64,000 nucleotides of DNA. It comes from Pezicula radicicola. Taxonomy: Eukaryota > Ascomycota > Leotiomycetes > Helotiales > Dermateaceae. Made by a program: the position numbers and the translations under genes. The DNA lies in NCBI GenBank assembly GCA_003008705.1, contig PDUO01000050.1, positions 285,286 to 349,285 on the forward strand, read 5' to 3'. The first letter of the stretch is position 1. Each line of letters starts with the position of its first letter. Below are positions 46,171 through 57,540 of the stretch, piece by piece. Under the pieces are notes generated by a model. The model was not told the DNA's origin, made no database searches, and was given only the letters and a program-made list of their open reading frames with translations.

Positions 46171-47142
46171 CTTGATGTGTAAATCCTTTAAAGGTTGACA
46201 GCCGTACAACTCTGCTACAGAAATATCCTCTGTTCAGATTTTGTTCGATCTGACAACAGAAAAAAATGGTCTGATGTCATTATTAACAATCTTAACACAC
46301 TTATCAGTTGATCCCCGGTTGTGACTGGTGCAAGTGATTTCGAGATTTCTTCCTACCAAGCCAGACGGGGGGAGCATGCGGGGATAGCAAAGAGGGGCAA
46401 CGGCCCCACATGGACAACCCGAAAGCAACCCATCGCCTTTCCAGGCACTGACAGATTTTTTGCAGGTCAAGATTCGGCAATGATAAAACGTCCAAAAGTA
46501 CTTTGTAGTGAGATGGGGATTCTCGCTAATAATAGGGGGGAGAAGCTCGTGACCTTCTCGCTTCTTCTCTTACGGAATTTCAGCAAAGCCTTGGCAGGGA
46601 CTACTAGTAGTAGTTTACTTTAAAGTGTTGCGTGGCGTAAGCCTAAAACAAAGCTGCTTAACTAAGTTAAGCACTCAAGTTACGAAGGTTGCTCCGACGG
46701 TCACGTGCCAATATGAAATTCTACGAAAGTATATTCTGGTTTCTATGGATCATTGAACGGACGTCATCATTGAGAAAAGAATACTTGGGCTAATTTTTTT
46801 GATGCAAGTGAAAATAAAATTAGTTTGAGAATTCTGGCCCGTGTCATAATAGTAAGTGACGGAGAGGAAGCTAGTTGTCTAGGTAGTCGATTTTGTTTCT
46901 AGCTAGTCCAGTCCGTTAAGAATTTAGACTACCTAGTTTCCTCTGCCAGCCCATTTCAAAATTTAGAAGGTACTTAAAACTCACTCGAAACTCTCTTCGG
47001 CATTTCCTTTCTCCTATCAATCATTCAAATCCACAAGTATCTTCACTTACCAACAATTTCCAAAAGAACAGTTTGATTCCCACATCACCGACTAAATTAC
47101 AACATACCGAACTCTTCATCAATATCCTATTCTGTATTCAAG
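46171..47142. other. Divergent intergenic region
   Basis: About 970 bp hold the CoA-transferase promoter on the left and the coiled-coil gene promoter on the right. Short frames near 46230-46620 overlap on both strands and look non-coding. Confidence 0.5.
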
Positions 47143-48291
47143 ATGTTGCTGGAATTTTTCTTCGGCGGAAACTCCACCGCTCCCAATATTATTGGTGATA
47201 AGCTCCATGTCCCAAATGGTAGCCCACCACCCACATTCGTGTGCGCCTACGCGGGCGTAATGTTGGGATTCCTGTTCTTGACACTTCTCGCATTCCTTGA
47301 CTACTACAAGGGCCATCTCCCAGAACTCGAAATAAAAGAGCAGAAATTCAAAGAAGAGCTCAAAAGACAAGAGGAGAAATACAAGGAAGAGCTTCGTTTA
47401 GAGTTGTCGAAGCTTGAAAATTCATTTGACGATGCTTGGCAGGAACTCTGTGAGGAGAAGGCCAGGGTTGAACAGCAGCTCAAGAAAGCCCGGAAGGAAT
47501 CCAGAACCCCCCGCAAGCTTAAGGAGCAACACCAGAAAGAATGGAAAAAACTTGAGAAAGATGTGGCGGATGCTAATCAAGCGTACGTGAATCTCAACAA
47601 GCGGCTCACTGACGAATGGGATGAATTCGCAAGAGAGACCAGCGAGGCTCAGGAGAAGCTCAGCCAAGAACTGAAGGAATTAAAAGAGGAGAACCAAAAA
47701 CTTAAGGAGCAACTAGAGAAACAACAGGCACAATGTGACACATCGTTGGCGAAATCCAATGAAGAGAAGCACAAGCTTGAGGGGTTGCTCGACCGAGAAA
47801 AGGCGGAACATTGGGGACAACTTCAAACTCTGGAGAAAACCAAGAAAGAGTATCGTGTATGTGAGGAGAAGCTTGAGCAGGAACTCGATGAAACAAGAAA
47901 AGAACATTGGGAAGTTATGGAATCTTTACTGGAATGCCAACGAGAGAACCAAAGGCTGGAGAAGGAACTCGAGAAACGAACAATAGACCATTGGGGATGC
48001 AACGACGCTTTGAAGGATTCCAATAAAGCGTACCTTGATCTTGAGTTGGAATTCATGGCGAAAGTTGACGGTCTTACTAAGAAGTTGGAGGAATCCGAAG
48101 AAGAATACTGCGAGATTCAGGAGCAGCTTATGGACGCACTCGTGGCGCCGATGGAACTACAAAAAGAGAACCAAATGCTCAAGAAGCAGCTCGAGACGAA
48201 ACGGGAGCCATCTAGGGGATGGGAAAATGTAGAGGTCTTGGACGTGAAGGAGGAGATGGACGGCGAGGGCTTTGTGCAGGTTGACAATTAG
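47143..48291 (+). CDS. Membrane-anchored coiled-coil protein of unknown function
   Basis: A single exon encodes 382 residues. Residues 1-30 are neutral with a short glycine/proline part; about 32-54 form one hydrophobic helix (FVCAYAGVMLGFLFLTLLAF), and the rest to about residue 350 is an uninterrupted charged coiled coil rich in E, K, L and Q. A repeated EHWG/DHWG motif occurs every roughly 40-45 residues (KAEHWGQ, KEHWEV, IDHWGC), suggesting internal repeat evolution. The short acidic tail ends EMDGEGFVQVDN. It probably sits in an internal membrane with a long cytosolic rod. I recognise no family; the low-complexity coiled coil makes homology claims unsafe. Confidence 0.75.
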   Translation: MLLEFFFGGNSTAPNIIGDKLHVPNGSPPPTFVCAYAGVMLGFLFLTLLAFLDYYKGHLPELEIKEQKFKEELKRQEEKYKEELRLELSKLENSFDDAWQELCEEKARVEQQLKKARKESRTPRKLKEQHQKEWKKLEKDVADANQAYVNLNKRLTDEWDEFARETSEAQEKLSQELKELKEENQKLKEQLEKQQAQCDTSLAKSNEEKHKLEGLLDREKAEHWGQLQTLEKTKKEYRVCEEKLEQELDETRKEHWEVMESLLECQRENQRLEKELEKRTIDHWGCNDALKDSNKAYLDLELEFMAKVDGLTKKLEESEEEYCEIQEQLMDALVAPMELQKENQMLKKQLETKREPSRGWENVEVLDVKEEMDGEGFVQVDN

Positions 48292-48812
48292 AGTGCTGCC
48301 TTTCGCTTCCGGACTAGTAGGATGGTGTTATTGGGTCATTTTTCTTACATTTATTTTCCTTGTATTTATCGTTGCTTTTAACACTGTATTCAGTGGCTTT
48401 CTGCTTCCACAAAGGCTATTCACACACAAAAATATTAGGTGGAAATTGCCATATCTAGACGCAAGGCTTTTCCCCTTATGGGATATGGTCATAGGTTTTA
48501 GATACAATACAAAAGTACCCTCACACAATTTAAACGACTGTTCCGTAAGGAAGTTACTCGAATTAAGTGAGATACTTTATCTGAATTATGAATTAAGAAT
48601 TTGATAAAAAGTTCGTAGCTACAGTTAGATAATCCACCATACTAGGTGTGTCTTTGGAATTAAATGCCTGACCAACATTTAGTCTCATACTTCCGAACAA
48701 AAATGCAAGATATACAAGCCTATACAAACAACTTATCATCCTCGAAAAAGGGTGAATAATTACAATTACCCAAAAAGTCAATACGTCAATAAGTTTCCAA
48801 CTAATAATTTAT
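48292..48812. other. Convergent intergenic region
   Basis: About 520 bp between the coiled-coil gene and the SGNH hydrolase stop. Nothing recognisable. Confidence 0.55.
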
Positions 48813-50265
48813 CTAACCAAATATTCCCAACGGAAACTCATCCGCAAGCTTCTGATACCCAGCAACACTAGGATGAAGATAATCACCCGAATCATAAATC
48901 GGATTCAACTGTGAAGAATTATTCGGATCCCTCAAAATAGCATCGAAATCAATCACAGCATCAAAAGCCCCACTATTCCGAATCCAACCATTAACTCTCT
49001 GTCTCGTCTTCTCCCTCTCTGGATCAGAATATGGTTGAATTGATGCGTCCCCGCAGAATGGTGTTATTGTTGCTGCGAACATTGGGATCTCGAGAGCATG
49101 TACTCGAGTTACGATTTGTTGGAATGCTTCGATTAGTCTATTTCCGATATCTTGTTGTGCTTCAACTGATGTAGCTGCAACACCAATATCATTGACTCCT
49201 TCGAATATCATCGCATATTCTACGCCGGAATGGGAAAGTACGTCACGATCGATTCGACCGAGTGCGTTAGGACCAAGCCCATCTGCAAGAATTCTGTTAC
49301 CGCCTGCTGCTTGATTCAGGACTGCGATGTTGGAGGTTGCTTGGTTTTCTTGCATTTTGGCAAGTAGTCTATCAGGCCAGCTGCACGAAGTCAGTTACTT
49401 GGAGGTAGGCTGTCTGGTGAATGGTGCTTACCGATTATTCCCATCTGTAGTACTCGCTCGGCCATCTGTAATGCTATCACCAACAATGGCGAAGGCGCTA
49501 GAGGCTCTTGGAACATATGCTTCGACGGCGCTTATAAAGTACCTACAAACAACGATTAGCGCTCTCAAAATTAGAAAAGCCTACCATCATTACGTACCAA
49601 TGAGCAACACTTTGAGTCGAAGGATCCGTCATATTAGCAGCCTCAACATAGTTCCCAAAAGAGAACCAAGAAGTTGCTCTACTTCCAGGATGAGAAGTAA
49701 TATCATTGCTCTCCTGACCCTCAGCCAAATACATCGTAATAGCCAAAGTAGACTGAGCTGTGACTTCTATATCAATTGGGTCTGAGACCACAAGAGCACC
49801 ATTCGGAATGGTGAAGTTAGGACTTCCACTAAATGTCACGGTTTTCAGAGTATCTGTTTGTATTGCTGAAGTTCCGCTTGATCCATTGAAGGGTAGTGCG
49901 ACTGTCACTGCAGTTATTGGCAAGTTATTTATTCCGAAGGCATTAGAGATGCGGATTCGGATCTGTGGTGCTCCTAATGATAAGTGTACTGTTTGACGGA
50001 TTGTTGAATTGAAGAATTCTGAACCAGTTGCGTTCTAGCAAGTCGTTAATGACAATTTTTAGTGTCTCCACTGCGCTGAACTTACGAACGGAGGCGGGGG
50101 TAAATTGGCAGCTTCAGTGAGCTGTGGCATACTTGTCCAAGTATCTACCCACCGACTAGTCGAACGTTTCCATTTTTGCAAGTGATGTGAAGGAAGTGCT
50201 TGGACCCCATCAAGAAGCAGAAGTAGCGAGGCTACTAATTGAATAACGAAGCGACAGGCCACCAT
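48813..50265 (-). CDS. Secreted SGNH/GDSL hydrolase
   Basis: Four exons (50086-50265, 49598-50034, 49432-49542, 48813-49380) total 1,296 nt, 431 residues. A signal peptide opens the protein (hydrophobic LVASLLLLLDGVQA). Catalytic blocks follow in order: FAIVGDSITDGR with the nucleophile serine, the glycine of AAGGNR, GVNDIG with the asparagine, and DYLHPS with the aspartate and histidine. An N-terminal beta-rich region of about 190 residues precedes the GDS block, as in the fungal family that includes secreted esterases acting on polysaccharide or lipid esters. It should act outside the cell. Its neighbour is a secreted carboxylesterase, transcribed the same way. Confidence 0.92.
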
Positions 50266-50875
50266 TCTGGAAAGCGAAAAGAAACAAATCGACTCCAGGA
50301 AAATTTTCTCGGCATCAAAAAAATGGGGCCACAGAAAACTATATCGTCTTTTCTTACGCCACGGCGTCAGGCTGAAGTATAGCCTCGACGAGGGGACAAC
50401 TTTATGAGCCTGTCGGCTAAACTGGAAATGCAGGAACGAACATTGGCATTCAGGCCAAATGCCAAGCTCATTCTACTCCGCACTCTCCGCACCCCGCATT
50501 CAGATGAACTAGAGGTCACGAGCTGGAGCTGGAGAAGAGAATTGTTTAGCCCTTACCTGGAAATTAGACATCTTAATCTTATTTCTCGCAAGTGGGTACG
50601 CCGGAGTTTCCGGGACGTGATTTAAGTCACTTATTTGATTGGTAACTCACTTAATCTGAGTAGCTCACTTAATTTAACTCTTTCATTTAGATAAGTCATG
50701 TATTTAGGTCACTGAGTTGGTTTGAATCCTGTACCGATGATTTATGAACCTAGATTCATGAACACGTCGGCACAGTTGTGTTGCTTACTTGAATTGAGTA
50801 TTTGATTCAAAGCTTGAGGTGTTTAATGATATTAACAATTATATATACGGCTAAGCAAATTCTCAAGAAAACACA
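50266..50875. other. Intergenic with AACTCACTTAAT-like words
   Basis: About 600 bp hold the SGNH hydrolase promoter. Degenerate words of the type AACTCACTTAAT recur at 50640-50720. No gene is seen. Confidence 0.5.
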
Positions 50876-53011
50876 CTACATCCCACCATCAAGATAATAA
50901 GAAATCGAATAATTCAAAAAAGCACACTGCGGCAGATCCAAGAAATCACTAGCCACAGACGGATAATCCAACAATCTAATAGGACCATTTTCACTACTCA
51001 CAGGTTCCCAAGGACCAGTCTTCTCAATAGCCTCCAAAGCAGAGGTATATCCCCTAACTTCCAAATAACCAAAATCTGGATTCGGTTGTCCAGTCTTGAC
51101 GAAAGATCCAAAATATGAAGTGGTGAGCTGGATAGAATATAAATCATTGGCGTCACGTAGAGGGCTCAAATTCCCAAATACCCATGGCATATCCGCGCCA
51201 TGAAGTCGAAAATATGGAAGATTTGGATTTCCGTACGGATACCCTGGTGTCACTGGTGGTCCGCCGAGACCATTGGGATCATAACCTGCTTCGGTACGAT
51301 CCATCTGGTAGTAATAAGCCGAAGGGAAAGCTCCAGATTTGAAGCCTCCATACATAGTCGCTTGATCGATACAACGGAATTGATTATCGGTAGCGACGCG
51401 CTGAGATACATTGAAGGAATCGAGCGTCACATTTCCGGTGTCGTAGTATGGGAACAATCCGCTGTCGATGATGCTTTGGGCGTATGTTGCTGAGATCCCA
51501 AGGGCTGCTTGAATACCCGCTAGTTCGGATGTTACTGGTATCTTTGGATACGTCGAGAAGGAGGCGCCGTCGTCCGCAGTGATGCCAAAAATTACTGGGA
51601 CGTGTGCTGTGCTCCCGTTTCTGTTCACGACATCAAGCTCTTCGGTATTTACATAGTATCCATCTTGAACAACGTAGCGAGCCACCGTAGATAATCCAAC
51701 CAGTGTTAATGCAGGGACTCGCTCCAGACAAGCGATCTGTGCTTCGAGAGTTGTCTGATTGCAGCCAGCTTCTTGAAAAATAGCCTGTCCAGCAACAGCA
51801 TATGAGCCTGGAACAGAAAGATACGAACTGTATGTCGTAGCGTAGTCACTGCTAAGTCCCAAATCTACACCACCGCCCAAATTCGACATAGCAACCGCAC
51901 CTTGGAATTTTCCTATCGCTGGAGGAGAACCAAGCAAAGTTCTCACTGAGCCTGCGCCTGCAGATTCACCAATGATAGTAATCTTGGTCGGATCACCACC
52001 AAAGGACGGAATATTTTTGATAGCCCACTACGTCGTCATCTTAGCAACTTCTAGAGGGTTATTCAGAAATAAACTTACCTCCAGAGCATTAATTTGATCA
52101 GCAATCCCATAATTGCCAGTAATGTTGGTTCCCGGAATAGCTAAGAATCCCAGAGTTGAAAGACGATAATTAATAGTTACAACCACAATATCCTCCCGAC
52201 TAGCCAGATTCCCCCCATCACTCCCCGGATCAGCACCAGTACCACCTGTAAACCCACCACCATGGATCCAGAACATAACAGGTCTCAAATTGGCTGTAGA
52301 ACCTGCTTTTGGAATGTATAGAGTTTGGATATTCAAGAACAGACAGTCCTCACTTCCAGCGCCTGATTGAGCACATTCGGAACCGTAGGCTGTTGCGTTG
52401 ATGGTTTGACCTGTCGGAGAATATGGGGTCGAGTATACAAAGCGTTGAGGGGGGTTCGCATAGGGTATGCCCTGGAATCGAAAGGATTTCTGGTTGCGGA
52501 ATCCGATATACGTATTTCCTGTCGACGCAACAGCAATTTGGTTACTGGCTGTGGCTACTGCATTTCCAGGCTGGCCCTCATTACTCGACTGCGTACATAA
52601 AACTGGTAGCTTCAAATTCCCTAGTGGAATCCCTTGGATGCTCAAATCTCCTATTGTTTCTAGAACACCTACAACGCCGTTTTGAATGTAGTATAGTTGT
52701 AATGGTGAAGCCCGGCCAGCGTACGCGTTGTAGGAGAGTGACTGGAGGAAATCGGTCTTGTGTTCTTGGATTTGTGAGGTGGGGAGGAGTGATTCTCCGA
52801 TTGAAGCGCAGGCAGTTGATGCATCTTGTTCTGTATATGGATCCAGTAGGATGAAACCGACATGATTTACATCATCGGTAGCATTGAGATTATTTTGGTA
52901 GAAGAGCGTTAGAGAGGTGTTGGTATTTGAGGTAGTGATACGTGCTATGCATGTTGGGAGCAGAACTGCAAGAAGCTGAAGACAAGCTAGGCCGCAGATT
53001 TTGAAAGACAT
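50876..53011 (-). CDS. Secreted type-B carboxylesterase
   Basis: Two exons (52079-53011, 50876-52027) encode about 694 residues from the ATG at 53011, which opens a good signal peptide (CGLACLQLLAVLLPTCIA). The alpha/beta-hydrolase features are present: WIHGGGFTGG oxyanion region, EDCLFLNI, the GESAGAG nucleophile elbow, an acidic region ITADDGASF and RLHGADMPWVFGN with the catalytic histidine. Between the signal peptide and the esterase core lies an extension of about 150 residues containing DPYTEQDASTACASIGESLL, not typical of bacterial homologs but seen in some fungal lipase/esterase-like proteins. It should hydrolyse carboxylic esters outside the cell. The intron joint INALE|WAIKNI restores a conserved helix. 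Confidence 0.92.
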
Positions 53012-54198
53012 TATCTTGACAGGCTTGCATCCAGGAACGAAGCAAGATCCCAGGGACGATTTATTATTTGACTCTTGACGGGTAACAAGGTCGATTCCCC
53101 TCACATCGTTGATAGGTTTATCCTACTTTATGTAATATCAGATGGATAATGCATGTTATTTATCCGCCGTACCGGTTCAATGGCCTTGTCTTCACTTGTC
53201 AGCTCGCCGTGGAAATGGAAGTTGGGACTCTAAATTACCCTGGGTAATCCACTTGATTCTAGTAACTCACTTGCTTGGGTAGCTTAGTTGATGTGAATAA
53301 CTCTTTCTATTCGAGTGACTCTTTCCTTACAAGCAACTCACTTGTAGGATCTTTTCAATGTTCCTTCATTTTTCGCTTGTTTAGTGTCCTAACTTTAATT
53401 TCCAGCCTCATCTTAAGTTATCGGTTACCAACGCATCGTAATAGAAAGTGTCAAAGACAAGGATTTACCAGATCCTCTGCCCATAATCGCCTCCTGTATG
53501 CAAAGTCCATATATATATATATATATATATTTGGGATGAACGGAAAAAACTAGGCATTTACCCGGCTACTGTCACGGTCGCTTAGCCTTGCAGCCGATCG
53601 GAGAGAGATGCAGAATTTGCCGTGTGGGGTAACAGGAACTTTACCCGGCCCATATCCCCGAGATATAAATTTAGATATTTGGAAATACTGTTTTCGCTGG
53701 AAAGACAAACATAGACGGCTATGCAAGGTAAGTAAGTTACACAACTTAGGTTAGATGCCTAAATCAAAGAGTTTAACTCAGAGTAAGTCAGTTATTTAAG
53801 GACAGTCACACAAAGTAAGGCATTTGCTAAACCAGTATAACAGTAAAATACTCCGGTCAATTGAGTTACTTAAGTTACAACTGTGTAAGTTGCCTAAATC
53901 AAGCCAAGATTAAATTAATCGAGTTTCCCAGAAACCACAACAGAAGCATAACACACGCAGCCTGTATTAAACATCCATTTTCTACTCTATACATTTTAAA
54001 GGGTAAGGTGTGCATTTCTTTCTTCTATTGTTTCGTCTAGCTTTCTACTATATATACAATGTCTCTACAACTCTAACCACCTAATGGACCTCTAGTAATG
54101 CATCTAAACACCAAATCGAAAACCAAGTCCAAACCCAGGACTCCGAACTCCGAGCACTACAACGAAAAACCCAACCCTAAACCCAACCATCCACCAAC
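53012..54198. other. Intergenic with degenerate words and (AT)n
   Basis: About 1.2 kb hold the carboxylesterase promoter. Degenerate AACTCACTT/AAGTTACTTAA words recur (53230-53360, 53730-53910), and an (AT)11 run lies at 53509-53530. No gene is recognised. Confidence 0.55.
53509..53530. repeat. (AT)11 microsatellite
   Basis: An uninterrupted 22-bp AT dinucleotide run in intergenic DNA. Confidence 0.9.
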
Positions 54199-55517
54199 CT
54201 ACTTAGCAAACCCCCTCTCCTCATTACTAACTTCCCTCCCCAAAACCCTCATCTCAAAATTCTCACCCCCAACACCAACATCTCTCGAAGTCCCTTCAAC
54301 ATCAACAACAGTAGCCTCCTCATCAGACATACAACTCTCAATCCTCTTATGCCCACCCACATTCCCATTCTCATTCCCACCACGACTCCCCTGCCCATGT
54401 CCACCTCCAACACTCCCCCCTTTCACCTTCCTAAAATCAATATATCTCCCTGGCTGAAAAACAGTCATAAGTATGGAAGCAGAAATAATCATGGCCCCCT
54501 CAAATATCATGAAAGGGATTTCTTCATTCGCTAAGTCGCCTGAGAATCCATCTGATAGTTCGGCTACGCGGAAGGCGGATCGGATTAGGATTAGGATGGT
54601 TGCTGTTGTTAGGGCTTCGAGTTTGTTAGTCACTATCTAATCCTATCACAGAGCAACGTGATGGAGGGAGAGAGGCGAGGGGGGGAGAGGGAGAGAAGGG
54701 GAAAAGAAAGAGAGAAAAGAGCCAACGAACCGATCAACATCCACCCTACGTCCTTCCCCCCATCCAAATCCCTTCTCTTCAAACCCACAGACCTAAACAC
54801 CTTCCAAAAGAACTCCGCAGCCAACAAAGCAAAAGCCAAAATACAAGCAACCTGAAAAGCCAATCCAGAAATCATAATATCAACGCCTGAATCTTGATCG
54901 GACTTGTTGTCGGCTATTGCGGCTAGAGCTCCACCAGCGGATTGGAGGATTAGTGCGATTATGTCGCAGGTTATGAAGGTTAGGGTGTAGGCTTTTGGGG
55001 GGAGACGGGAGTATTGGGTGCCATAGATGGGGATTATGCGGGAGAGGGTTAGATATAGGGCTGCTGTCATGAAGACGGGGCCGATTGTTAGGAAGATGAG
55101 GTTTCTGTGTGCGGGAGGGAGTTAGTTTGGGAGTTCTTTCAGTTTTAGATTGAAATTTGAGGGGAGAGTAGATGAGGGTAGGATGGATGAGAGCGGCGAG
55201 ATGTACAGTAAAAACGGATTAAAGATAAAAGGATTGAAATGCATCAACACCCTCCCCAAATACCCAATAATCTCAAGAATCATCCCACCCATCATAGCAC
55301 CAGAGTATGTCCAAGTACGATGCAAATACATCTGTATCGGTTGAACCAGAAGAATAGCACCAAATATTCCAAGGTAAAGTGCATTTCCAACTAATGTCGG
55401 ATCATAAGTTACTTCTCCATATTCGATGCTGCATAGTTCTAACGTGCATTGGTCGAGCGAGGTGAGATTAGATGCTATTCCGGGTAGAGAACCGGCTTCG
55501 AAACTGTTGTTCAGCAT
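54199..55517 (-). CDS. RTA1-like membrane protein
   Basis: Three exons (55207-55517, 54731-55104, 54199-54632) total 1,119 nt, 372 residues, from the ATG at 55517. Seven membrane segments are expected. Family marks include GYLGRVLMHFNP, ALYLTLSRIIPIYG, FITCDIIALILQSAGGALAA and IRSAFRVAEL. RTA1-family proteins are linked to lipid handling and resistance to toxic sterol-pathway or lipid-like compounds; the transported or sensed molecule is not settled. The C-terminal tail after PGRYIDF is low in complexity and rich in glycine. The second intron uses a weaker GTTCGT donor and a TAGATAG acceptor, the only choice that keeps the frame without a stop. Confidence 0.88.
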
Positions 55518-56225
55518 TATCAATATTGATTATGTTGGACGTCGAGAGAAAAGACTGGACTTGTTGAGGAATAGATATTTATGAAGGAGATGGTTTGTAT
55601 ATAAAAAGCTGAGTTTAACACCAGAGATGAGTTTGAAACTTGGGGACCGTTGAAATATATATCCCTGACTTTGGGAAGTTCTAGATCCACTTAATGGATT
55701 CCGAGAAGTATGCAAACGTGGAACGAAATGACCAACCTAAGATAATACGATGAGTGCGTGGAAATATACGATGAGAATGTGCCGTACCTGTATATGACGT
55801 TATTAGTTCAACGCCTTACATCTCTACTACGAAGTAGAAAGCCCAAAGTAGTCTTGGCAGAGCAGTCAGCAACGAGTTCGGACTTTTGCAATATTTTAGT
55901 AGCTACAACAACGATATTACCAATTAAATATCCTACAGTTCATCCGATTTTACTTAGAGCTTGATAACTTTAGAGTTACATCTCCACTCTCGGTAGCACG
56001 GCGTAGCTTGTTGTCGTCGTTTATAGTGAGGCTGAGTTAGGGGCTGGCTCGCTTATGTCAATACGAGCTGACCAATCACAGTTAGTCCGTGTCTGTCATC
56101 GGCACAATGTTTAAGATTTTGAAAGTCTGAGTGCGAATTATTTCAAACGATAATAGTCGGGCCCACCTTCTACGGCGCTATCGCTTGTAGTCGGCAAAAG
56201 CAAGTGTCCTATTCAAGCAAGTGTC
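55518..56225. other. Transition to AT-rich block
   Basis: This region holds the RTA1-like promoter and then ordinary mixed sequence that ends at about 56225. A 14-bp word is doubled right at the edge (56198-56211 and 56215-56228). Confidence 0.55.
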
Positions 56226-56713
56226 CTACAAAAAATCGTAATTTTAGAAATACCTTGATTTTATATATAGCTACTATATAAAAATAAGTACTAAAATAAT
56301 TACTATTTTATAATTTAATAAAATTAGTATTTCTCTAAATTAAATCTAATAAACTAGTATTAGATTTAATATTTAATAAATTTATATAATTACTTAATAA
56401 TAAACTTAAATTCTTATAATCTCTAATCTCTTCCTTTTACTAGAATAGTCTAAGTCTAATAATAATATCTTTTTCTTTTTTATTTAAATAAATTTAATTA
56501 TTTATTTAAATTTTAAACTCTTAAATATATTAAACTAATTTAAAATAAAACTCTTTTATAATATATAACTTCTTATATTAGATTAGATATTTATTAAACT
56601 CTTAAATTAATATAAGATTAATAAGATTTATTAGTAAGTCTTAACTTAAATAATTAAATATTTATTAACTTTTAATTTTCTTATTCTTTCTAACTTATTA
56701 TAATATAAGATAG

Positions 56714-57540
56714 TCTCTTAGTTCTAGTATTAATTAAAAGAGATAATATTAAATTTAAAGTTTAAGATAAGAATACTATTACTAAATTAAAATATAATAG
56801 AATTATTAAGTTATTAAATATATATAAAGATACTATATTTAAATTAAGTATAAAGCTTTTATCTAAGAGGAAATAACTATCTACTTATATAAAACCTTTA
56901 TTTTTATAGATTATCTTAGATTAATATAATCTAGTATAATCTACTTATATTAGATTATTATAATCTAATATAATTTATAGTCTTTATTATATAACTTTAT
57001 TATATAACCTTCTTATCTTATAAGCTAATAGTTCTTTATATTATTCCTTATATAGAGTTATAACTAAGCTATAGATTAAAAGACTTACTATATTTATAAT
57101 ACTATCCTTTATCTAGTATAATATATAATAATCCTCTAGTTCTATTATTAGTTAAAAAGAATAATACTAGATTAGTTAAATAAGATAGAGGTACTATTAC
57201 TAAGTTAAAATATAAATAATATTATTAAGTTACTAAGTATAGGTTAAGATACTATATTTAAGTTAAGTATAAAGCTTTTATCTAAGAGAGAATAACTATC
57301 TACTTATATAAAACCTTTATAAGTATAAATTATTAAGATCTCTTAGATTAGTACTTTTTATAACTAATCTAACTAATCTAACTAATCTACTAGTCTTTAT
57401 TATATAATACTAGTTATATAACCTCTTTATCTTATATATTATTTAGTTCTTTATACTAAGTCCCCTTAGGGTTTATAACTAAGCCTTAGACTAAGAGTCT
57501 TACTATATTTATAATATTATCTCTTATCTAACTAATATAT
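56714..57540. repeat. Tandem direct duplication, about 418-bp unit, inside the AT block
   Basis: The segment starting GTTCTAGTATTAATTAAAAG near 56721 recurs as GTTCTATTATTAGTTAAAAA near 57139, and similarity (TAAGTATAAAGCTTTTATCT and on) continues through both copies. They may be LTR-derived, since a Ty3/gypsy relic follows, or a satellite-like duplication; mutations hide the ends. Confidence 0.65.

Noticed and set aside
47422..48056. Minus-strand frames of 64-81 codons
   Set aside because: Antisense shadows of the coiled-coil gene, caused by its biased codon composition.
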